A DNA stretch of 5,472 nt, from assembly GCA_900755865.1 (NCBI GenBank), contig CAAEHZ010000051.1, forward strand, positions 1 through 5,472, written 5' to 3'. Numbering within the stretch: position 1 is the stretch's first letter; each line of letters begins with the position of its first letter. Of this stretch, positions 1 to 4,670 are shown piece after piece. A program made the position numbers and the translations under genes. The notes beneath the pieces are model-generated. The model did no database searches. It was not told where the DNA came from and saw only the letters and a list, made by a program, of their open reading frames with translations. This DNA comes from Lachnospiraceae bacterium (lineage in GTDB: Bacteria; Bacillota; Clostridia; Lachnospirales; Lachnospiraceae).

Positions 1-187
1 CACCTACTGTGTAAGCCCAGCATGCGTTTTCAAAGCAGATAGGCTGAATCTTCTTTACCTGCTCGTATACATCCAGACCTGCGTCCCTGGTAATCTTCTC
101 TGCCTCTTCGATAGAGGAGATACCATAGCTGTTAAGTACAGCCGTAATTTTATCAATACGTCTTTCATATGATTCAAATAAAGCCAT
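1..187 (-). CDS. GGGtGRT-family protein, N-terminal fragment (cut by window edge)
   Basis: This is the first 62 codons of a gene that runs off the left edge. The start is ATG at 187-185, nine bases after an AAAGGAGG-type ribosome binding site (GGAGG at 201-197). The fragment begins MALFESYERRID and includes ISSIEEAEKIT (about residues 24-33) and PICFENACWAYTVG (49-62), with cysteines at 51 and 56. I recognise this N-terminus as that of the GGGtGRT family, a roughly 330-residue family of anaerobes named after a glycine-rich motif that would lie outside the window. No biochemical function is known to me. The gene starts only 25 bp after the stop of the NifU-like gene and almost certainly shares its transcript, which suggests a link to iron-sulfur or redox chemistry. 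That link is inferred from context. The family call is from memory of the N-terminus and is fairly secure; the function is open. Confidence 0.82.
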   Translation of the reverse strand, partial: MALFESYERRIDKITAVLNSYGISSIEEAEKITRDAGLDVYEQVKKIQPICFENACWAYTVG

Positions 188-196
188 TTTTTCTGT

Positions 197-201
197 CCTC
201 C
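197..201 (-). promoter_or_regulatory. Ribosome binding site of the GGGtGRT gene
   Basis: GGAGG on the minus strand, within AAAGGAGGAC, nine bases before the ATG at 187. It lies in the 25-bp gap after the NifU-like stop codon, so this gene has its own strong initiation signal while being co-transcribed. Confidence 0.8.
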
Positions 202-212
202 TTTATCCTCGA

Positions 213-905
213 TTATTCTTTTCTGGGGTCGATAATCTTTACAGCATCATCCACACGGCCATACTGACCCTTGGACTTCTCGTATGCTGTATTGGGGTCA
301 TCACCCTTCTTGATGAAGTCGGTCATCTTTCCAAGGTTTACAAACTGGTATCCGATAATCTGATTATCCTTATCCAGTGCAATACCGGTAACATAACCTT
401 CTGCCATCTCCAGATAACGGGGACCTTTCTTCAATGTACCGTACATGGTACCAACCTGGCTTCTCAATCCCTTTCCAAGGTCTTCCAGACCTGCACCGAC
501 AGGCAGACCTTCCTCGGAGAAAGCACTCTGTGTACGGCCATAAACAATCTGTAAGAACAGCTCTCTCATAGCTGTATTGATTGCATCACAAACAAGGTCT
601 GTATTCAGGGCTTCCATAACAGTCAGACCGGGAAGAATTTCAGCAGCCATAGCTGCGGAATGTGTCATACCGGAACATCCAACAGTTTCAACCAGAGCTT
701 CCTGAATAATACCCTCTTTAACGTTCAAGGTCAGCTTGCAGGCACCCTGCTGAGGTGCACACCAGCCGACACCATGTGTCAGACCGGAAATATCTTCTAC
801 TTTTTTTGCCTGTACCCACTTTGCTTCTTCGGGGATAGGCGCACAACCATGATGCACACCCTGAGCGACTGTGCACATTTCTTCAACTTCCTTTGAATAA
901 ATCAT
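213..905 (-). CDS. NifU/IscU-like iron-sulfur cluster assembly scaffold protein
   Basis: A 230-residue protein with a complete frame, ATG at 905 and TAA at 213. GGAG lies seven bases before the ATG (916-913). Residues about 45-110 resemble the IscU/NifU N-terminal fold: a CAPQQGACKLTLNV strand region (49-62), GIIQEALVETVGCSGMTHSA (65-84) and an LPGLTVMEALN helix region (91-101). C77 matches the middle cluster ligand of IscU. The first IscU cysteine aligns with a glutamine (about Q53), with C49 and C56 on either side; C106 may replace the third ligand. C11 and C21 form an extra N-terminal pair. The C-terminal half (about 120-230) is not part of a standard IscU (about 130 residues) and I do not recognise a domain in it. 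Family members likely hold or deliver Fe-S clusters in the cytoplasm. The adjacent GGGtGRT gene is the likely partner. No cysteine desulfurase is visible in the window. The scaffold-like call is good, but cluster binding by this divergent protein is inferred. Confidence 0.8.
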   Translation of the reverse strand: MIYSKEVEEMCTVAQGVHHGCAPIPEEAKWVQAKKVEDISGLTHGVGWCAPQQGACKLTLNVKEGIIQEALVETVGCSGMTHSAAMAAEILPGLTVMEALNTDLVCDAINTAMRELFLQIVYGRTQSAFSEEGLPVGAGLEDLGKGLRSQVGTMYGTLKKGPRYLEMAEGYVTGIALDKDNQIIGYQFVNLGKMTDFIKKGDDPNTAYEKSKGQYGRVDDAVKIIDPRKE

Positions 906-931
906 GTGAAATCTCCTTTCAGTTATGTAAG

Positions 932-969
932 TTATTATTTATCAACGCTGCTAATTGATAAAATAATAT
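932..969. repeat. Inverted repeat, candidate operator of the NifU-like operon
   Basis: The arms TTTATCAA (938-945) and TTGATAAA (955-962) are a perfect 8-bp inverted repeat around a 9-base centre. They extend imperfectly into TTATTATTTATCAA on one side and TTGATAAAATAATAT on the other, with a single-base indel. The dyad overlaps the proposed -10 element and the expected transcription start, a usual place for a repressor site. The centre-to-arm order (ATCAA..TTGAT on the minus strand) is the reverse of an FNR site, and it does not match a Fur box. The dyad is seen directly; its use as an operator is inferred. It could instead form a weak A-T-rich hairpin in the leader RNA. Confidence 0.45.
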
Positions 970-971
970 CA
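963..971 (-). promoter_or_regulatory. Probable extended -10 promoter of the NifU-like/GGGtGRT operon
   Basis: The minus strand reads TGATATTAT, an extended -10 (TG-N-TATTAT, one mismatch to TATAAT) about 57 bases before the ATG at 905. The -35 region 17-18 bases upstream (GTGAGA/TGTGAG) is poor, which extended -10 promoters often tolerate. The 124-bp gap after the ABC ATPase and the lack of a convincing terminator mean some readthrough from the ABC operon is also possible. Confidence 0.45.
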
Positions 972-1029
972 TTCATTTGACATTCTCTCACATTTGCGAC
1001 AAAAAATCCAGATATTTTTATAAATTTCC

Positions 1030-1824
1030 TCAGTTTAACATCATACGGTCATTGGCAAGTTCTCCGCCGCTGGCTTCCTCGAATTTTTTCAGAAGGTCTG
1101 CCACGGTCAGATTTTTCTTTTCCTCTCCCGCCACATCATAGATAATATGTCCCTCATGCATCATTACCAGCCGGTTTCCATGGGCTATGGCATCCTTCAT
1201 ATTATGGGTAATCATGATGGTTGTCAGATTATCCCGGCTGACAATCTTATCCGTTACCTCCAGCACCTTTGCCGCCGTTTTCGGGTCAAGTGCCGCGGTA
1301 TGCTCATCCAGCAGCAACAGCTTCGGCTTCTGTAAGGTTGCCATCAGAAGAGTAAGCGCCTGCCTCTGTCCGCCGGAAAGAAGTCCAACACTGGTTGTCA
1401 GTCTGTTTTCCAGACCAAGCTCCAGAATCTTAAGCTGCTGTCTGTACTCTTCTCTCTCCTTTGCGGTAATCCCGATGCGGAGTGTCCTGCTTTTTCCTCT
1501 TCTGGCTGCCAGAGCCAGATTTTCCTCTATCTGCATGCTGGCTGCGGTTCCGGTCATGGGGTCCTGGAACACCCGTCCCAGATATTTCGCTCTTTTATGC
1601 TCGGAAAGCCTTGTCACATCAATTCCGTCAATGACGATGGAGCCTTCATCCACCAGCCAGGTTCCTGCTATGGCATTCAGCATGGTGGATTTTCCGGCAC
1701 CGTTTCCGCCGATAACTGTTACAAAATCTCCCTCCTGCAAATGTAAATCCAGACCGTTCAGCGCCTTCTTTTCATTTACCGTTCCGGCATTAAAGGTTTT
1801 ATGAATCTGATTGATATCAAGCAC
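1030..1824 (-). CDS. ABC transporter ATP-binding protein (TrpZ-like, COG1101 type)
   Basis: A cytoplasmic ATPase of 264 residues that powers the importer with the two preceding genes. All nucleotide-binding motifs are intact: Walker A GGNGAGKST at 39-47, Q-loop Gln87, signature LSGGQ at 149-153, Walker B LLLLD at 169-173 with catalytic Glu174, a D-loop ALDP about 178-181, and switch His207. Walker B is followed by histidine (DEHTAALD) where most importers have DEPT; as I recall, DEHT is typical of this subfamily. I chose GTG at 1824-1822 (reading MLDINQIHKTF) because GGAGG at 1837-1833 is eight bases before it. The longer frame's GTG at 1833 overlaps that GGAGG and cannot use it. The start lies inside the permease gene (8-bp overlap), implying translational coupling. 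It is the last gene of the ABC operon. The transported substrate cannot be read from this subunit. Confidence 0.92.
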   Translation of the reverse strand: MLDINQIHKTFNAGTVNEKKALNGLDLHLQEGDFVTVIGGNGAGKSTMLNAIAGTWLVDEGSIVIDGIDVTRLSEHKRAKYLGRVFQDPMTGTAASMQIEENLALAARRGKSRTLRIGITAKEREEYRQQLKILELGLENRLTTSVGLLSGGQRQALTLLMATLQKPKLLLLDEHTAALDPKTAAKVLEVTDKIVSRDNLTTIMITHNMKDAIAHGNRLVMMHEGHIIYDVAGEEKKNLTVADLLKKFEEASGGELANDRMMLN

Positions 1825-2746
1825 GGCTGGCACCTCCTTTTTTCACCGGTTTTGAGAAATGCTTTCCCTTTAAATAGGGAATGGCAAGGAATACAGCAAC
1901 AATGGCTGCGGAAATCATTTTCAAATCGTTGGCATTTAAACCAAGCCACAAAACCACCTGCAATACCAGATAATAAACCACACCACCAAGGGCTACGGAG
2001 GTCAGCTTGAATGCAAAGTTTCCATGGATTTTTCCGAACAGAACCTGTCCGATAATAACAGCGGCAAGACCGATAACGATAGCGCCACGTCCCGCATTGA
2101 TATCCGCAAAGCCCTGATACTGTGCATACAGTCCGCTGGCAAAGGCTACAATGCCGTTGCTTATCATCAGACCGAGAATCTTGGTAAAGTCCGTATTGAT
2201 GCCCTGGGCTCTGGACATATTGGGATTGGAGCCCGTTGCACGGATGGAGCATCCCAGCTCCGTACCAAAGAACCAGTACAGCACCGCAATGAGAAGGGCT
2301 AAAATAATCACCGTAATCAACAGGGTATTCCGGTAAAAGGGAACGCCCTTGATATATCTTAAAGAAACCAGCAGGGGATACTTGTCTACATTGATTGCCT
2401 GATTTGCCTTATTGTCCATAATTCTCAGGTTGATGGAATACAAGGCAAGCTGGGTCAGAATACCTGCCAGAATTGCCGGGATTCCCAGATAAGAATGAAG
2501 CACACCGGTCACAAGCCCTGCCAGCATTCCCACGATAAAAGCCACCAGAAGGGAAAACCAGACGGAATGTCCCGACATCATCATCATGATACAGACCGCG
2601 CCGCCGGTACACATGGTTCCATCCACGGTCAAATCCGCAAGGTCCAGAATTTTGTAGGTAATAAACACGCCGATTGCCATGATTCCCCATATCAGTCCCT
2701 GGGCACAGGCTCCCGGAAGTGCGTTGAACAAAGCCATAATATTCAC
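1817..2746 (-). CDS. ABC transporter permease (TrpY-like, BPD_transp_2 family)
   Basis: A 309-residue integral membrane protein. Hydrophobic segments lie at about 13-31, 45-57, 63-83, 88-107, 139-161, 188-209, 221-239, 248-270 and 276-290, giving eight or nine spans; ends are estimated by eye. The cytoplasmic loop at 161-184 (GTELGCSIRATGSNPNMSRA and on to GIN) matches the conserved loop of the branched-chain amino acid/ribose permease family that contacts the ATPase. LADLTVDGTM at 36-45 is typical of the COG4120/TrpY group. As the only permease gene here it probably acts as a homodimer. The start is GTG at 2746-2744, seven bases after GGAGG (2758-2754). The longer frame begins with a TTG overlapping the G-rich Shine-Dalgarno and is unlikely. 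An in-frame ATG three codons later is too far from the GGAGG. The basic tail (KGKHFSKPVKK) is probably cytoplasmic. Confidence 0.92.
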   Translation of the reverse strand: MNIMALFNALPGACAQGLIWGIMAIGVFITYKILDLADLTVDGTMCTGGAVCIMMMMSGHSVWFSLLVAFIVGMLAGLVTGVLHSYLGIPAILAGILTQLALYSINLRIMDNKANQAINVDKYPLLVSLRYIKGVPFYRNTLLITVIILALLIAVLYWFFGTELGCSIRATGSNPNMSRAQGINTDFTKILGLMISNGIVAFASGLYAQYQGFADINAGRGAIVIGLAAVIIGQVLFGKIHGNFAFKLTSVALGGVVYYLVLQVVLWLGLNANDLKMISAAIVAVFLAIPYLKGKHFSKPVKKGGASRA

Positions 2747-2793
2747 TGTAATTCCTCCCAATTTCTGTTTGTTTTTCCTTTTTAATTACTGTT

Positions 2794-2828
2794 AAAAGAC
2801 GGCAAAAAAGACTTGCTCTTTTGCCGCC
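2794..2828 (-). terminator. Terminator-like hairpin between binding protein and permease genes
   Basis: On the minus strand GGCGGCAAAAGA (2828-2817) pairs with TCTTTTTTGCCGTC (2811-2798) across a 5-base loop, with a two-base bulge in the A/U run. A short TTTT follows (2797-2794). It starts 28 bases after the binding protein stop. With so short a U-tract it may terminate only partly or protect the upstream mRNA from 3' decay. Either would give more binding protein than membrane complex, as is common for ABC importers. Confidence 0.6.
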
Positions 2829-2855
2829 TCCATATCCGTTTTATGTATGCCGGGC

Positions 2856-3839
2856 TTACTCGATTGCAACGTAGTCATCCGGTACGGTGATACCAAGGGT
2901 CTTGCAGCGCTCTGCATCATATTTCTTAACAACATTGGGTGCGAACTGTACTTCCATGGTGGAAACATCTGCACCGTTTGCCAGAATTTCATATGCCATC
3001 AGGCCTGTCTGGTATCCAAGGTCATAGTAGCTGATGGAAAGAGTTGCAACACCGCATCCATGACAGATGCCTTCCTCACCGGCGATAATCGGTATACCGG
3101 CAGGCTCGCAGATATTGTTGATAACCTCGGTTGCTGCTGCAGCGGAGTTGTCAGTAGGAATGTAAAGTACATCGCTGGCAGAGGTTGCGTTGGTAACAAC
3201 GGAAGCAATATCATTGGAATCCGCAAAGGAATATTCCGTACAGGTATATCCCATCTTTGTCAGTTCATCCTTTACCACACCAATCTGGTAAGCGGAGTTT
3301 GCTTCTGCGGAGCAGTAAACAAGACCGATATTCTTTGCATCCGGGAACAGTTCATTCAGCATTGCTGCCTGCTCAGCCAGAGGTGCCAGGTCAGAGGTTC
3401 CGGAAATATTTGTGCCGGTTGTTCCTGTCCAGTTATCCATCTGCAGAGCCGTTGCGTAATCTGTAACGGATGTTCCCAGAATCGGAATACTGTTGGTTGC
3501 TGCTGCAGCAGCCTGAAGAGGTGCTGTTGCATTTGCCAGAATCAAATCCACACCGGAGGAAACAAACTGATTTGCAATGGTTGCACAGGTTGCGGAATCT
3601 CCGGAAGCATTCTGCTCATCAAAGGAAACCTTATCTCCCAGCTTCTCGGTCAGTGCAGCCTTAAAGCCTTCTGTTGCAGCATCCAGAGCCGGGTGCTGAA
3701 TCAACTGGCAGATACCTACCTTATAGCTGTCTTTGCTTTTGGAAGCAGTTTTCGCATTATCTCCTGCGGAACCGCATCCGGTTAAAAGTCCGGCTGCAAG
3801 ACAGCCTGTCAATACAAGGGAAAGCAATTTCTTTTTCAT
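2856..3839 (-). CDS. ABC transporter substrate-binding lipoprotein (TrpX-like, COG2984 type)
   Basis: A 327-residue extracytoplasmic binding protein. It has a lipoprotein signal peptide: MKKK, a hydrophobic core at 5-19 and lipobox LLTGC with Cys22 as the lipidated residue. A Ser/Gly/Lys-rich tether (23-38) follows. The mature part begins YKVGICQLIQHPALDAATEGF (39-59), the hallmark start of the ABC_sub_bind (COG2984/TrpX) family, a type I periplasmic-binding fold with two lobes. Other conserved-looking stretches are VDLILANATAPLQAA (97-111), IPILGTSVTDY (118-128) and IPIIAGEEGICHGCG (249-263). Streptococcal relatives are linked to tryptophan uptake, but family ligands vary and none can be assigned here. 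I chose ATG at 3839 because GGAG (3849-3846) lies six bases before it; the longer frame's ATG at 3851 lacks a ribosome binding site and precedes that GGAG. It is the first gene of the ABC operon, with a promoter about 130 bp upstream. Confidence 0.92.
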   Translation of the reverse strand: MKKKLLSLVLTGCLAAGLLTGCGSAGDNAKTASKSKDSYKVGICQLIQHPALDAATEGFKAALTEKLGDKVSFDEQNASGDSATCATIANQFVSSGVDLILANATAPLQAAAAATNSIPILGTSVTDYATALQMDNWTGTTGTNISGTSDLAPLAEQAAMLNELFPDAKNIGLVYCSAEANSAYQIGVVKDELTKMGYTCTEYSFADSNDIASVVTNATSASDVLYIPTDNSAAAATEVINNICEPAGIPIIAGEEGICHGCGVATLSISYYDLGYQTGLMAYEILANGADVSTMEVQFAPNVVKKYDAERCKTLGITVPDDYVAIE

Positions 3840-3845
3840 AATATT

Positions 3846-3963
3846 CTCCATTTCCGCGCGCGTTTTTTACGCATCCAAGCATTTTTGCATATTTTGCTGT
3901 ACTGCTTCTGCGTTTTGAACTATCGCCGCTTTAACGCGCCAACGCATTACGCTGACGAACTAT
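3846..3963 (-). promoter_or_regulatory. Structured leader of the ABC operon (candidate cis-regulatory RNA)
   Basis: About 115-120 nt of untranslated leader lie between the predicted transcription start (near 3961) and the Shine-Dalgarno GGAG (3849-3846). The leader RNA has GCGTT-type elements early (3952-3933) and AACGC-type elements late. GCGCGTT (minus, 3939-3933) is complementary over 7 bp to AACGCGC (3864-3858), close to the Shine-Dalgarno. GCGTT at 3945-3941 can pair with AACGC at 3914-3910. A small local hairpin GCGT-AAAAA-ACGC (3872-3860) competes for the same late segment. ATAGTTC occurs twice, 40 nt apart. No T-box sequence or known riboswitch class was recognised. The complementarity is seen; regulation is inferred. 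Confidence 0.35.
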
Positions 3964-3967
3964 TCAA

Positions 3968-3996
3968 AATATACAACAGCCCGTGGAAAAAGTCAA
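3968..3996 (-). promoter_or_regulatory. Sigma-A promoter of the ABC transporter operon
   Basis: The -35 TTGACT (3996-3991) and -10 TATATT (3973-3968) are separated by exactly 17 bases, each with one mismatch to consensus. The -35 overlaps the TGA stop of the upstream hexapeptide gene (3995-3993). Transcription should begin near 3961. This is the best promoter in the window and marks the start of the three-gene ABC unit. Confidence 0.78.
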
Positions 3997-4670
3997 TATT
4001 TTTCAGCAATTTCCGTTTTTGACTTATAAATATGCCCTGCGGGAACCACTCCCCGTACCATGGATGTGGGATAAACATTACTGTTTTTCCCGATAACCGT
4101 TCCGGGATTTAACACACTGTTGCAGCCTACCTCCACGCAGTCCCCCAGCATGGCGCCCATCTTCTTCAAGCCTGTTTCGACAGTTGTATCTCCGTTGTGG
4201 ATGACAACCGGTGTCTTGTCACTCTTTACATTGGAGGTAATGGAGCCTGCCCCCATGTGGGACTTAAATCCAAGAATACTGTCCCCCACATAATTATAAT
4301 GAGGCACCTGCACCTTATTGAATAAAATGACATTTTTCAGCTCTGTGGAATTTCCCACCACAGCACCCTTTCCTACAATCGCATTGCCCCGGATGAAGGC
4401 ACAGTGCCTGATTTCCGCATCCTCGTCCACAATCAGAGGACCGTTTAAGCAGGCTGTGGGAGCTACCGTTGCACTCTTTGCAATCCAGATATTCTCCCCC
4501 TTTTCCTCGTAAAGCTCCCTAGGCAGCCTCTTTCCAAGCTCTATGATAAAATCATGAATTTTCGGCAGCACCTCCCAGGGATAAACCACACCTTCAAAAA
4601 TATCCCCTGCAATGGTTTCCTTTAAATCATATAAATTCTCCACCGTAATCTGACTGGCTTTCTCACTCAT
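3993..4670 (-). CDS. Left-handed beta-helix (hexapeptide repeat) acyltransferase, GlmU C-terminal-like
   Basis: A 225-residue protein with a helical N-terminal region (about 1-58) and imperfect hexapeptide repeats from about 60 to 210, which should form a trimeric left-handed beta-helix. Residues VPHYNYVGDSILG (122-134) and MGAGSITSN (139-147) align with the GlmU acetyltransferase active site (HLTYLGD...NIGAGTITCN). His124 falls at the place of the GlmU catalytic histidine and Tyr127 at the substrate-binding tyrosine. The nucleotidyltransferase domain of GlmU is absent, so a pyrophosphorylase label, which such proteins sometimes carry, is not supported. A sugar-nucleotide or amino-sugar acyl transfer is plausible; acceptor and donor are unknown. 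ATG at 4670 directly follows the topoisomerase TAA. Its ribosome binding site (AAGGAG/AGGA) lies within the topoisomerase coding end, so the two genes are probably co-transcribed and coupled. Confidence 0.85.
   Translation of the reverse strand: MSEKASQITVENLYDLKETIAGDIFEGVVYPWEVLPKIHDFIIELGKRLPRELYEEKGENIWIAKSATVAPTACLNGPLIVDEDAEIRHCAFIRGNAIVGKGAVVGNSTELKNVILFNKVQVPHYNYVGDSILGFKSHMGAGSITSNVKSDKTPVVIHNGDTTVETGLKKMGAMLGDCVEVGCNSVLNPGTVIGKNSNVYPTSMVRGVVPAGHIYKSKTEIAEKY

Noticed and set aside
932..969. FNR or Fur box at the NifU-like promoter
   Set aside because: The half-sites are in the opposite order to TTGAT-N4-ATCAA with a longer spacer, and the Fur 19-mer matches poorly.
977..982. A perfect TTGACA on the plus strand in the gap between ATPase and NifU-like genes
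   Set aside because: Seventeen bases downstream there is CAAAAA rather than a -10, and it would only drive antisense RNA into the ATPase gene.
1001..1020. A possible terminator after the ATPase gene (AAAAAT..ATTTTT on the minus strand)
   Set aside because: The stem would be only about six A-T pairs with no G+C; too weak to call.
1187..1804. A 205-codon open frame on the plus strand opposite the ATPase gene
   Set aside because: It is rich in Ser, Pro and Arg without domain character, and the opposite strand has every ABC ATPase motif intact.
1776..2252. A second minus-strand frame within the permease gene
   Set aside because: It is out of frame with a well-supported membrane protein and has Cys/Arg-rich nonsense composition.
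2847..3785. A 312-codon open frame on the plus strand opposite the binding protein gene
   Set aside because: It has no ribosome binding site, a cysteine-rich composition with no recognisable domain, and lies wholly antisense to a convincing lipoprotein gene; it follows from that gene's codon bias.
3840..3992. T-box leader for a tryptophan transporter
   Set aside because: No T-box core sequence, no terminator/antiterminator pair, and the leader is shorter than typical T-boxes.
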